Positions 32,364 through 44,582 of a DNA stretch of 64,000 nt are shown here, in pieces. The notes beneath the pieces are model-generated. The model searched no databases and was not told where the DNA came from. It saw only the letters and a program-made list of their open reading frames with translations. The stretch is from Branchiostoma lanceolatum (taxonomy: Eukaryota > Chordata > Leptocardii > Amphioxiformes > Branchiostomatidae). The DNA lies in NCBI RefSeq assembly GCF_035083965.1, contig NC_089738.1, positions 12,302,734 through 12,366,733 on the forward strand. The letters are read 5' to 3'. The translations under genes and the position numbers were made by a program. The number at the start of each line of letters is the position of its first letter. Position 1 is the stretch's first letter.

Positions 32364-35300
32364 TTAGGCGTCAGCAGGTTCTACGGTGTAAGTAGTCCGC
32401 ATGCCCAGTCCGAAGTGATCGCTGTTGTGGCAGTGCAGGAGCCAGGTACCGGGGTTATTCGGGGTCATGTGAACCGTCACAAAGGTTCCTGGGAAACAAA
32501 GAACAGAGAAATTAAACAACAACGACAACGTCATGCATGACGCTTCCAGACGTTTCTAAGCCGGTACGCTTCTGAATAAGAATAATGGTGCCAGACACAT
32601 GGTCGGTCCTTAAGTGTGCTCATGGTGTGGCGCCTCAAACATGTGACCCCAGATTATATTAACATTGGCCTCGAACGTTGACCCGGAAGTCCCGTGTTTG
32701 AGACGTTAATGAGCCCACCGCTTTTCTTAGAGAGTAGGGGTCCAGCTTGGTGTCAGTGGATAAAGCCTGAACGTTTGGTCCTACTAAACATGTGCTTATA
32801 CAGTGTATTATCAAAGTACAGAACTGGCTTGTTTCGACTCGAGGCGGTGGTTTGCAGGTCATACGACACAAACAAACAGACAAACAACGTTTTACAAACA
32901 AACAAACCCGAGCGCAACCTTACTTCCAAGTCTCCAAGTATCCTATTGCACCATTTCCTCCTTTCTTTCTGACACTATGCTACATTCACATCACTGCGGA
33001 CTCACAACAAGACAAGCAAACAAACAGACACACCGACTGATTACAATACGTCCGTTTTCACGGAGATAACGAACCCACCAGGAAATAGGTCCCAGACGTC
33101 CCCTCGCTGGCGCATGTCAGGTCCGGTGGTGTGGGTGAAGGAGTTCCCGTGGAAGTGCGCGGCGTGCGCGTCCACCTCCGTGCCCATCCCCATCAGGTAC
33201 CAGTCCACGCTCTCCCCCACCCTCATCGTCAGGCCCCGCAGGTTCCCCTGGGTCAACCCGTTGATGGCTGGAATCGAGAAATGAAACTAGTGATCATATA
33301 GCCACTGAAAAAAACACATCAGCAAAATCGGTCAGGATGGCAAGCTGAACAAGAGCCTAATACTTAAGCTTGTATGATTATCTGAAAATCGTTGTGAGAA
33401 GCTTTACCCCTATAGCTAGCGACCTTACATTCTGTAGCTGAATAGTCAGTATAACCGCCCTTCAGAGTAACACACCAGCTTTGCAGGCGAGCGGCGCTGC
33501 AGCAGCTGGTTACATTGCGCTGAACGACCTGTCACACCTAACTTTTTCATGCACATAACTGTTAGCATTATTGTATTATTGTGTGGGTGTAGGCCGTGTA
33601 TCCATGAGTCAGCTGTTAACTACAGCAAAGTTGGACCTGCGCCAAACCATACTTCCAACTTTCCAAGTATCCCCACTTTCGTCCTCCGCCACTCTGCAAT
33701 ATTCACACAACCGTGGACGTACACCAAAACAAACAAACTGATCACACTAACCTCAATGCAAGGAACAAAAATCTTGTGAAACATAAGCAAGCCATTTGTC
33801 TCACCGTGAAATTTGTTAGACGCCTGGAAGTCTTCGTCTTCATAGTCTACCTGATCCGGAGAGTTGCAGAACAACCTGACGTTGTCTTCGATGTACCAGC
33901 TCAGGTTTTCGTCAAACACGCTGAACAGGAGGGGGAACTCTCGGTCTACGTCACATCGGCTGCCGCCGGGAAAGAGCGATCCTTTCCGACAAACGACGAG
34001 CGGGCCGATCAGTCCCGAGTTCGTGTCACGAACCGGGTCGACACTGGAGTAGTATGCCCACGTGACGCAACTTCCGTCCGCCTCTGTTGGGCCAGACCTA
34101 GCAACCAATTTGACAAAAGGTCAAGTGCGAATACAATAAAACAACGTTCTTTGTAACAACCTAGCCGACGTTTCGGTGGACCGTCTGTTACCTTTCTCAT
34201 GGCAATACGAACTTGTTCTACGTCTCACAGTTTGAAGAATGCGGTCATTACTGCCCAGTGACAGGCGGTCACGGGAACGTTGGCAAGGTGTAAACTCTCT
34301 GGTGGTGTACGTAGAACTTTTTTATCCAGTGATGTACCAATCTGATGAAACTACTCACGGAAATGAAATATAGACTTATTACACATATCTAAATCAAGTT
34401 GTTACAAATGTTCAAAAACAAAGAAAAGGAAAATTTGACAAATGTGCAATTTTTACCTTTCCGGTACGCTCCACGTGTACGCCTTGGTCTCTCCTGGGTT
34501 CACTCCGACTCTCTGACCGGTTTCTCTCAGTCCGTTTTGGTACAGCGCCCCCTCGCTTCCCTTGTCGTACATTACACCGTGTGGGTGAAGCGAAAACCGA
34601 CGACTTGCCAAATTTCGGAAAATCACGACGATGACGTCACCGATTTCCGCTCGTATGATTGGTCCGAGTAGACCGTACGTTTCTGGTCTCGCCACCTCGT
34701 TTGTGAAGGTGCCGTCTGTGAATTCTCTGTACACGGCTTTCTTGTACACCGACCCAATAGTTGTGTCTGAAGCCCTTAGAAAGTCATGCTCGCCACTGTT
34801 GGTAAAAGAGGCAATTTGAGGGTTATAGATGTCGTCTCTTAATGATATTACTGCAGACTCGTTCAAAGCAAACTGTCATCATCACAGTATTCTAAAATCG
34901 CCATGTAATCTAATCTAAGAACTAGAAGTGCTGTAAATCTTGAAATCTTCACGGCGGTTCTATTTTCGCGGGTTTCGCGGGGACCTCTCAACGAATCCAA
35001 TGCATTACTGCTATACCACATATTGCGAGAACCTCCCACCAACTATTGAAAAAAATGTAGGTATTATGACAATTCAACAACGAAAGACAAATTTGACACT
35101 TTAATGAGAAGGTTCGCGGTTCCAACTGCAAATGTGCAGCGAAATGTGTTGTGGGTATTATGTCAAAGTTCCAGGCATACATATCAAGTACGGTCCAGAC
35201 AAGAACTGTTTACAAGTCATGGGCTATCTCCTTCTAAACATTATAAACAATGAATATCGCTGCGCATGCGCAGTTGGAACCATTAGCTTCCTTCTTATAC

Positions 35301-37782
35301 TTACTCGGTAACGTTTATAGGGTTCCCGTGCGCATCCTCCTTGACTTCAGCATAGTCCCATTCGAGCTCCACGGCGGCGATGTAGTAAGTCCCCACTTGG
35401 CCTTGGTTAAAGGTCAGGTCCTGGTAAGACCGCTCGTCCGAATAGCAGTCCTCCACTACATACTGAGCCTTCATTCCGGCACTGTAGTGATCATTGGTGC
35501 GACATTCTAGAGCCCATTCACCTAATATAACACAACACATCAAGTCAACGAGCAAAATCAAACTTCCAATTCTCCAAGTATTCTATTACACCACCTCAGC
35601 ATTACATGTTGCTGACTCGCACCAAGACAATACAATTTTCCTCGGGGGTTATTGGGCTTTTATCGATCACATGTATTTCCATAGCTTAAACCATGCCAAC
35701 AAAACATTTCCCTTTCCAACTATAGCGACCTGACATTTAGAATGAACATATCTTACCGACGTTGTCCGGAACCATTGACAGGGTTTCTGCAGTTCCAGGG
35801 AAAACCGCTATGGCGTCCCTGTACTGCTGATGGTACGTCAACGTTTGCCCATGGAACACCGCGGTGTGGATGTCCACTTCAGTACCAAGGCCGATCACGT
35901 GCCACGTGACGTTGTCTCCTTTGCACATGCGCATGGTGGGAAGGTTGCCGTACATGTAACCATTGATGGCTGGAAGAAGAAGAAAAAACGTTCGTTCTTC
36001 GCTCTTTAAGCTGTTTTAGAATACTAGTTCTTTGCACGTGAGTCATCACTTCAACAGTATTTTGAATACATACATGTCTGTGCGTTTGTGTGTGTATGTG
36101 TATGTGCACGTGCGCGCGCGTGTGTGTGTGTGCGTGCGTGAGCGTGTGTGTGTATTTGTGTGTGTTCTCTAATAGAATACGTCAGAACGAGATGCTAGTA
36201 AAATACCGTGCATGAGGTTCGATTCTGCAAAATCCGCGTCTGCGCGGTCCATTCCATCCGGGTCCTTGCAGAATTCCCGGATGTTGTCGTCGAGGTACCA
36301 GCTCAAGTTCTCGTCGATCACGGAGAAGAGCAGGAACAGCTCGTGATCCACGTTTTTCTGCAATGATTTAAAAAAAAAAGTAACTCCAAATGTTCAACAA
36401 AAGAACAAAATCTGTGCCAAGCATCTTTGGCAAGACTTCATACCACTTTACTGACAGTACTAGCGTATGCAAATAAGTACGAACACACAAGAACACACAA
36501 GATACTATCCAGACACGCCGAAAACAAAACTCCTGTACATATATCTTACAATCAGTATTAACGTCTCTAAAAATGAATTTATGGCCACAAAAAGCTGAAA
36601 CACACATAACCATAGAGCGCAAAAGTTCACCTGTTTTCCAGACTCAGTCAGTGCACCTCGCCTACAGACAAGCATCGGGCCGATCAGCCCGGAGGACGGA
36701 TCGGCGACGGGGTCAACGCCCGAGCGGTAGAACCTCGTCAGACAGGCGGGGTCACCCTCTGCCGGCCCGAAGTCCTCCGGGACGGTCCAGCGGTAGGTGT
36801 AGCTGTCACCGGGCAAGACGCCTAGTTTTTGTCCAAAAGCTGTAGATGTAAGATAAAGTTCTTTTCTAAAAATTGCTTTGGTCCGTTACGTCAAACCACC
36901 ATTTTAAATCCATTCTTCTAAATACCACTGCTAACGTTACACCCAAAGCATTCATCTGTCCTTATCTGAAAACTAAAAGAACTCGTTCTATCTCCAAAAG
37001 GTTTTGCGCAGTTAAGACAGTTTATCATTTAATTTTGAGTCTTTTCATCAACTTTTGTTGAATCCATTGGAAGGAAATATGAGTTGAAGGCTGCTTTGCT
37101 GAATTAGATTACTTATTAGTATATTAGATATTTAAGTTTTCCTCACCGTCTCCATAGAAACTCCCTTCGTTTACTTTATCATAGGCGACACCATGCGGTT
37201 GGATGCTGTACTCCCTGTCCGCCATGTTCCGAAAGGTCACGACGACTTCATCGCCAACCTCTGACCTTATGACCGGGCCCAGAATCCCCAGGTGCTTCTC
37301 CTCTGCCCTTCGTTCCTTTTGACCAGTGAAGGTGCCGTCCTCGTATTCCACGAACCGGACTTTCTTGTATGTCCCGCCAATTCTGTCGCCCGTGTTCTCA
37401 AAGAAAACCAAGGAATCACTGTAAATAAGAAAGAAATATGATTCAGATTTTGCTAGTATTACGACCAGTGATATTTGTGGCATGCCGTCAACAGCTGGTA
37501 ACGGAAACAAGATGGCGCCTGCATGACGACAAATTCTAACATGGCAGCTCCCGCAGCTCCCATGGTTGTCAGCAAAAACAATACAGTTGTGACATTAGTC
37601 GCACCTTTAATAACTATTCTAACTGTAAGATCATATAAAAAAATTCTATAAAACATACCTGTCCGGTTCTACTAGACTTCCTCCGTCGAACAGATTTTGT
37701 CCTGAAGGTCCGTAGTTCCAGTAGACGATCTCAGCAGCGATGAAATATTCCCGGGTTCTTCCTCCGATGTAGACCAGTTGTA

Positions 37783-37813
<31 letters not shown>

Positions 37814-40800
37814 TCCCTGCCACTTTGGTCCGCAGTCGTCCACACTAAACAATGCCTGCATTCCACCTAGGTTTGTAAGTGATACGTCATCCCATGTAGC
37901 TCTATGAACAGACACTATACAATGATGTGTAACAAAAGGTCCTGCCAGCATATGTTAGTAAAGCCTACTCTCCAAGCAGATGCAAGGATCCAGCTCAGTC
38001 ATAGTGTTTTTATTGCAATATTTGGTACACCTTTCTGGTAGTGCGACCTATTAGAGTTAGAAAGGTGCACGACTGACGATACGTATTGAATGTTGCAAAG
38101 ACACTCGTAAAACACTTAGACTGAGCGAAATCCTTACATCTTCCTCGAGAGTAAGAAACCCACTTGATCAAATAGACTCAGATACAAACTGTTACACTTA
38201 TACACTGAAACATCTAACGGAAATTTAATCATTTCAAACATTATTAGTCATATGCCCTTACCGCTGTAGTGATCGTTGACCTCACAATTGACCATCCATG
38301 TTCCGGGGCCGCGTGCTTCCATCCGAGCGGTGATGAAGGATGCCGGGAAGAGTGAGATGGCGTCGGCGGTGTGACGCTGGAAGTAACAGGCAAACAAACA
38401 AGATAAACCTCAGTATTGCATCACAGTTAGCAATGTTACACCCCATTTTAGTTACTTCGAATTCAATCCGAAACTCGCTTGACTAAGCCTTGACTCAGGA
38501 CGGCATCTTTTTTCGATGGGTCGAGATGGGTTTCTAAGATGGCCGACCCATGCCGTCAAAATTCAACATGGCGGCGCCCATGACACAAAGATAAAACAGA
38601 ATATTTTTGGTTAACAAGGTGTTCGTTTCGCTGTAGTACGGACCTGCATCGCCAGGCTCTGCCCTCTGAAGTGAACGGTGTGCATGTCGACCTCGCCTCC
38701 CAGCCCCACGAGATGCCAGCTGACCGTGTTGCCTTCGCACATCACAAGTCCTGGCAGGTTTCCGTACAGGTAACCGTTGATACCGTGCATCAAGTTACTT
38801 TCCTGGAAAGCATGATAAATGTGAAGCATTTCATCCCCTGATGCCTTGAAGAGCGCCACTTCTGTGCATATCAAGAAACGACCCTGGCGTACCGGGCCTG
38901 CATCCGTCCTTTTTGGGACGTCATTCCTGCGTTACCGTTGGCAAGCCGCCAGCCAATCCGATCTTTTTTCAATTTCACAGTAATAAAAACACAAGCATAC
39001 AGGAATAATTTAGGCCACGTATATGATCTGAAAGCGTTAAAACCTGGTAACTGCTATCTAAATCAGTACACGTAATACATAGGTACTATGAGATATAGGA
39101 ATACCATGAAATCTTCATCCTCTGTATCTACGGAGTCAGGATCTGTGCAGAATTCCCGGATGTTTTCCTCTAGGTAGAAGCTCTTGTTTTCGTCTGTCAC
39201 GCTGAACAACAGGACAAACTCACGGTCCACCTTCTCATGGCCTTCTGCAGTTAGGGCTCCTGGAAAACATGATTTAAGATGTTAGTATGTTTGATTTGAC
39301 CTGGAAACGCACAGGAAATGTAGGAAACACCCCCGGAATACCAGGCCCTCCGCTTGTGCATCTCAAGCAAAAGCTAGCCCCGCGGTCAGCCTGTACATGT
39401 GTTCTGTCCTTCTCGTTTTGTTAGCGCTGGACAGCCGTCTGCCAATCAGATACCTCCCCTCCTAATGTAGGTGGGGAAGTTACGATTCTTACAAATCTAA
39501 CGAATCACGGTAAATTGGGGATGTTCCCTGCTGAGACCATCCGGTGTCCGTCGGAACCGGGCTCAAAAAGGCGTCAAACACCGAGAATGAACCGAATCCT
39601 TACATCTGCTTGGAGATCAGAACAGACTGTCCTATTAAGATATCAAACGCATATTTAACATTCTACCTTTTTTGCAGATGACGAGAGGTCCTGAGAGCCC
39701 GGTGTAGATGTCTCGGCTGTGGTCCTGGTGCGAGTGGTACATCCACGTCAGGCAGTCGGGATCGTCCTCCAGCGGCGAGTCCACCTCCCGCACCCGCCAC
39801 GTGTACGTGTGCGTCCCGTTCGGAGGTACGAAGTCGTCCAGCTTGCTGGCCCCGCTGGTGCCGTCGTTATAGAGAGATCCTGCAAGAAATGATACGTGCA
39901 AATGATTGAACTGTTTCTTAACCGGGACGGGGGTTGATACAGACTTCCAGACACCTTTGACCTATATACATGACGTCACATGTAAGAAGGAATGGGTCAA
40001 TATTTCGTGAAAAATATCAAGCTACCGGTTGAACAGATGCAATTTCTTATGATAGAGAGGAAATTTTTATCAAGGCAAGTTACCATAACAAGTTTCATAT
40101 ATTTGAACGTGGCACATTTGTGCATGGTGTCATAAAACGTGGACTGTGGCATTTTTAATGGGAAAGTGTTGAAAGCAAAGTTAAGCTTTGGATGGCAATC
40201 AATACACAGAGGTAATCAATAAAAACATACCTTCTGACATCTTGTCATAGAGGACACCATGCGGGTGCATTGAGCAGTGCAGCTTTGGTAACAGGTTCTT
40301 GAAGTGGATGGTGATGACGTCACCGACCTCAGCCGTCAAAACCGGACCAAGAAATCCCAACCAATCGGGTCGGTCCTTCTTCACGGTGTAGGTTTCATCC
40401 GTGTACTCCCGGAATAGCGCCTTTTTGTAGACAGAGCCGATCCGGTTTGGCCCCCTCTCCAGAAATACACTCGCATCACTACAAAAGGAAAGAAAATTGA
40501 TGATACGACTGCCTTATTGTATTGATTTACCATTCATTAAAGTAATTGCAGTTAAAAGACCAAAGTTTCAAACAAATCGGCCCATCAGTTCCAAAATCCA
40601 GAAAAAGCGTTCGTCCTAAGATTCTAGATCCTTATTTTCAGGTTTTGGAGACTTACAGATCGACACCACCATCTTAACGATAGTATGGTAATGGTACAGC
40701 CCATTAGATCAGCTGTCGTTTGCCATGGTAGCTTGTTTCATACAAGATTGTTCCAATTAGCTGATCTCCAAGCAGAGTTTAGGCTCTCGCTACACTGCAT

Positions 40801-41969
40801 AAATGGAACAAGGTTTTAAATAAAAAAATGTTATTCCTGTTATTGCAACAGCTTATAGTTAGCCACACTGCAATCACCATGATTACTTCACGGAGGTTTG
40901 TGCCCTACGGACTCTTGTTACTTTGATGTCGCGCTACGTTATCCAGATGGCATTCTTAACGCTGACAGCCCATACAACACTGGGCCAACTGTTGTACTGT
41001 ACATAGTAAACCATGCTTTCTTAGATCCCCTCCAAATGGAGAAAACAGATTACGTGACGTCATCATCTGGCAAATCTTATCACGTTCAGCACATGGCCTT
41101 GGCCCTCGAAGAGTGTCTAGTCAGCAAAGTATTGTCCTCACCGAATCTGCGAACCTTGCTAAAGCTGTACACGAGATGCCAAGAACGAACGAGGAAATGG
41201 CATCTGGAAAGTAGGAGCTAGGACCCCTGCCAAAGAAACATTCGTTGTAGATACATGCATGTAGATAAAAGCGAAAGCGGTCCTCAGAACACGACAGGAA
41301 ACAGACTTTGGAACTGAAGTCAGAAACGCTAACATGCAAACAATCGTCCGATTTGTCGGCTTGGTAGATAGTAAAGCTGACGTCCACTAATTTTCCGCAT
41401 TTGCCCATTTAAACGCCACTTCAAGCTGACTTACAGTCAAAGACAACTTAGGGGCCCGATAAAATCTTAGACTGGTGTATGTGGACAGGTGGTCACTTAA
41501 GACAAGATGGGAAAATCATCTAAGGTACGAAAAGTGGGCACATTAGCCAGATGGTCCTTACGACCATGTAGATGTGGTCACTGATACAGGTTTGACTGTA
41601 TATTAACACGGGACGTCCAGCTTTATGTCCCATCCGAAGGACGTCCTTAATCGAAGCTGGGTACTTATCCTCAGCTGAGTCGAGTGAGGAAATTGACCAA
41701 TGGTAAAACACTGGGGCCTGCCAGGTATTCGAACTCAGAACCTTTAGATTCTAACCACAAGACCACATTGTCCCCCTTGAAATTAACTATATCATCTCAA
41801 AAGTATGTTCCTACCTGTCGTTCAGCAGAGGTAAGTCTGAGATCATGTTGTACCCAGACGGCGCATAGTCCCAGTACACCTCCTCTGCAGCCACATAGTG
41901 AACTCTTTCTACACCGAGAGTTCCACTCACAGCAAACAGAAGAAACACGGCTACAGCCAAGCTCGACAT
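32364..41969 (-). CDS. CP-like: Ceruloplasmin-like secreted multicopper ferroxidase
   Basis: Sixteen exons: 41969-41815, 40478-40231, 39879-39667, 39259-39105, 38802-38644, 38376-38262, 37866-37659, 37418-37147, 36839-36631, 36357-36207, 35969-35757, 35521-35305, 34795-34457, 34097-33805, 33267-33079 and 32488-32364 (1086 aa). A signal peptide (about 1-19) precedes six cupredoxin domains. Copper ligands are complete: MHPHG (H123, H125), MYHSH, HAAHFH and HCHNSDH (1064-1070) with M1075, plus His-Cys-His-Met type 1 sites in domains 2 and 4. The protein stops ten residues after M1075 with no membrane segment, so it is predicted to be secreted like ceruloplasmin. Its exon plan nearly equals the tandem paralogue at 16740-27268. 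Differences are an intron splitting domains 5/6 (34098-34456), a shifted intron 5 and no anchor exon. A glutamine-rich stretch (367-375) links domains 2 and 3. In the domain 6 iron site Glu is Ala (A977) but His is kept (H982). Confidence 0.93.
32915..33074. repeat. Dispersed repeat abutting a splice donor
   Basis: Shares CTTCCAAGT, TCCAAGTATCCTATT, CACCA, ATTCACATCAC, AAGACAAACAAACA-like text and TTTTCACGGAGATAA with copies at 33630-33755, 35550-35640 and 44700-44850. Its end lies within about 10 nt of the donor (33078) of exon 15 of the ceruloplasmin-like gene. Confidence 0.6.
34140..34212 (-). repeat. Hammerhead-like dispersed repeat, copy 4
   Basis: On the minus strand: ATTGCCATGAGAAAGGTAAC, AGACGGTCCACCGAAACGTC. 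CUGANGA is mutated and stem II has an extra base, so cleavage is unlikely. It is in sense orientation in intron 13 of the ceruloplasmin-like gene, with GUC about 58 nt before the acceptor at 34098. Confidence 0.55.
34230..34345 (+). repeat. Hammerhead-like repeat, degenerate antisense copy
   Basis: Reads ATTACTGCCCAGTGACAGGC, then CGGTCACGGGAACGTTGGC and TTTTTTATCCAGTGATGTAC. It faces the copy at 34140-34212 head to head and is the only antisense intronic copy. Confidence 0.45.
35118..35282. mobile_element. MITE with GCGCATGCGC-type terminal inverted repeats, copy 2
   Basis: Left end GGTTCCAACTGCAAATGTGC, right end CTGCGCATGCGCAGTTGGAA, with a ~120-nt non-coding core. It lies in intron 12 of the ceruloplasmin-like gene. 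Confidence 0.75.
36070..36165. repeat. GT/GC microsatellite
   Basis: TGTGTGTATGTG and GTGCGCGCGCGTGTG runs in an intron of the ceruloplasmin-like gene. Confidence 0.8.
41590..41775 (-). repeat. tRNA-derived SINE
   Basis: The minus strand has GAGTTCGAATACC with the same flanking body (GGACGTCC, CCCAGCTT, CCTCACTCGACTCAG) as the 44270 copy. It ends about 40 nt from the donor of exon 1 of the ceruloplasmin-like gene. Confidence 0.65.
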
Positions 41970-44582
41970 CTTGCACTGCTAACCGGGATCTCACTGACTG
42001 GTGACTCTGTAAATCACGCCATATCTGGAATGTCGCCAAATGGGAGTCGTCAGCATTTCACCGTGATTTCCCTGTTTATCTGATAATGACATGTGAGTTT
42101 TCTCTACCGTTGGAATATTGCTAAGTTAAGGCCACACTATCTAGATTCTTTGGATGACATCCTGGAGCGAACCAATTTTCGTCTAATTAAAAGTGCCATA
42201 TTAGTACACTGACATTCAAACACACCAGCAAAATGTAGACATTTATGAAGTCCGACGAACAGTTTTGTTGTCTTACAATATTCAAGCAGGCTGTTACAGA
42301 ACAAACAGCCGACAAGGGTTTAAAGCCCCTGTCACACTTGTGCATATATACAAGACAGCTGAATTTTGGTTGACACGCCAGTTTTTCCAAGAATACCTTT
42401 CGTAAGTGCAATCGTACGACGATCGTACAAGGAACGTGACTGGGCCCTTATGTAAGGTGTTTACGTTGGCTGTACATTAAGACTGACACAATCCATACAC
42501 AACGCTGTAAATGCCCGCAGGACGGGTTAGACACCAAACTGACGCTTTGAGGGCGAGGTCGTTTGAGGTCACTGTACGTCTCATACTTTTTGTCTGGCGA
42601 AGGACACAACAGATAAGCTCAAAAGGGCTATGCCATTACAAATTTCAAGGGGTGGCAGTAACATGTTTTCTCCTTTCGTCTTGCATTAACATCGCTTTAA
42701 AACTGTTCCTGTAATTCTACAACAGATTTTGCTAAAGCTATTATTTGAAATGGCCATAAGAAAGCTACGCTACTGTTGTCGATGATCTGGCGACTGAATA
42801 ATGATGACATTTGAATAGTTGAATGGTTTTACCGTCGTTGAAAAACCTGTTTTAATTTCCGAAAGCTCCTAAATGCAACTTCAGCGTCGCAGATACCATA
42901 CTTTGATGTATATTGAAAGGGTTCTTGAATGGCACAATCAACAATAATCTATTCCAAATTATTTATAGGGAAACAAATTTACACCATTTTCTCCGAGAAC
43001 AAAAGCTATCTACCACTTAAAAATCATGACTACAGAATATCCAGAACACGAGATATCAAACCAGGAAGTTCCACCGCAGTACCGTGAAAAGCCACCAGGA
43101 GACAAAAACCTAATCATTTCCAGTTTTTGTCACAAACGCATCGAATATAAAACCCATCTATCAAGCTGTTCTTGAGTTATCTTGGTGACGAACGGACACA
43201 CATACAGACAAACGCTGTCCAAAATATGTCCTTTTTGTCGAAGGTTACAACAAGTCATCATGGGTAACTGAGTTTATGTGCGCGGCCATCTTGTTTTCGA
43301 ACGTTGTTCACCGTAAATGTGGACACAAACTTGAAGCCTGCCTGACACGCGCCCAACCCATGTCTATTCATGCTAAAACGATGACGTGTGTCAAGCGACA
43401 CTCCCATTAACTTGTCCAACGAGATACGTAATACTATGCAACAATGTAGTAGTGACCTTGTAAAGTGTGTAGCGAGTAGCCATTTTGGAAACTGTTGTTC
43501 TGCCTATGTTATTATTGTTCTAAATCAAAGGACTGGAGTACGTTTCCGTCGACCTGGCTGTCCTCACCGTAAAGAACACCTCAAGATGGCGTCAACCACG
43601 TTTTAGTGCTGCATATTTGAAGACACAGGTGAGCAGTTTGATTTATTTCAACTGTCCCAAGACGACTCGATATTCAATATTCGCATGGAAGTGTAGAATT
43701 TACCCGTACAGTCTTGTTGAGTAGTAACGCCTGTTAACAAGGTAACTACGGTGTTTCTTTGTGTTACCAAATCTCCTCCACAAGCTTTTAGAATTCTGGT
43801 GGAACCAGAGGATTATAAATGTTATGAAAGGGCATTGACTTGTGTGAATGTTAGACCCCTTAAGGCACATTCCGGGGACAATAGTAGTCTACAACACACT
43901 TCGTTGTACGACACGGCAAGACAACGAGAAAATATCTGTACTTTTGTGTAAATTCGGATTCAATCGGTTGCACAACAAAGTGATGACAACAGAATGAATA
44001 TGATATTTGAAACCAAAGGACGGCAGGCAAAACTCGATTCAAAGCAAAAGTAATGTCTAATATTCAATTCCCTGTGCGTATTTTGAGGCTAACAGGAGAT
44101 TTCAACATGTTGCTAATGTTGTCGTTGTAAAGCTGAACTCAGCAGTGCAATTTCGAATACTAATAATTTCCTTTAAGTGTGGTCTGTTTGTTTCTTCGTT
44201 TGTTATGCATGACCGGTAAACCACCTATAATCGTAACGTATCAGTTCAGTATAGTACAAGCTGCGTAAGACCAGACTGTAAGGTTTGATCTATTTTCGAT
44301 AAATTTAAATGGGGTGGGTTCTTAAACGTACTGAAGTGGTGCCCTCTTCAAACACGGGACCTCTGGCGTTACGTCCCATCCTAGAGGACGTCCCTAACCA
44401 AATCTAGGTACTCATTTTCACCTGAGTCGTGCGAGGAAATAGGTGTAAAGTGCTTTTCCCAAGGGTACAACGTTGGGGCCTGCTAAGGATTCGAACCCAG
44501 AACTTTTGCATTCTAAGTCAATAATCCTAAACACAAGACTTGTCACATTTTTGGCAGACCTAGGTCGGCTACACAGTCAGCC
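41970..44582. promoter_or_regulatory. Divergent intergenic region between ceruloplasmin-like and AOS-LOX genes
   Basis: These 2.6 kb separate two start codons head to head and should contain both promoters. I found no clear TATA box and no convincing iron-responsive element next to the ferroxidase start. A fragment related to the 15.8-kb repeat lies near 43005-43075 (CTATCTACCACTTAAAAATCA, CCAGAACACGAGATATC) and a SINE occupies 44270-44555. Confidence 0.4.
44270..44555 (-). repeat. tRNA-derived SINE, best-preserved copy
   Basis: The minus strand reads tRNA-like head, GGGTTCGAATCC (B box), GCAGGCCCCAACG, AAAGCACTTTACACC, CCTCGCACGACTCAGG and GGGACGTCC. It ends about 30 nt before the first AOS-LOX exon at 44583. 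Confidence 0.8.

Noticed and set aside
40898..41221. Plus-strand open frame of 107 codons in intron 1 of the ceruloplasmin-like gene
   Set aside because: No family resemblance, no convincing promoter or splice context, and antisense to the host gene. Chance is the simplest explanation.
41970..42020. Iron-responsive element upstream of the ceruloplasmin-like start
   Set aside because: Two CAGTG motifs are present on the minus strand, but the flanking five-base stems do not pair and no bulged C is correctly placed.
44480..44500. tRNA gene suggested by a perfect B box
   Set aside because: The same B box occurs in several copies with a long shared body and no complete cloverleaf, so these are tRNA-derived SINEs.
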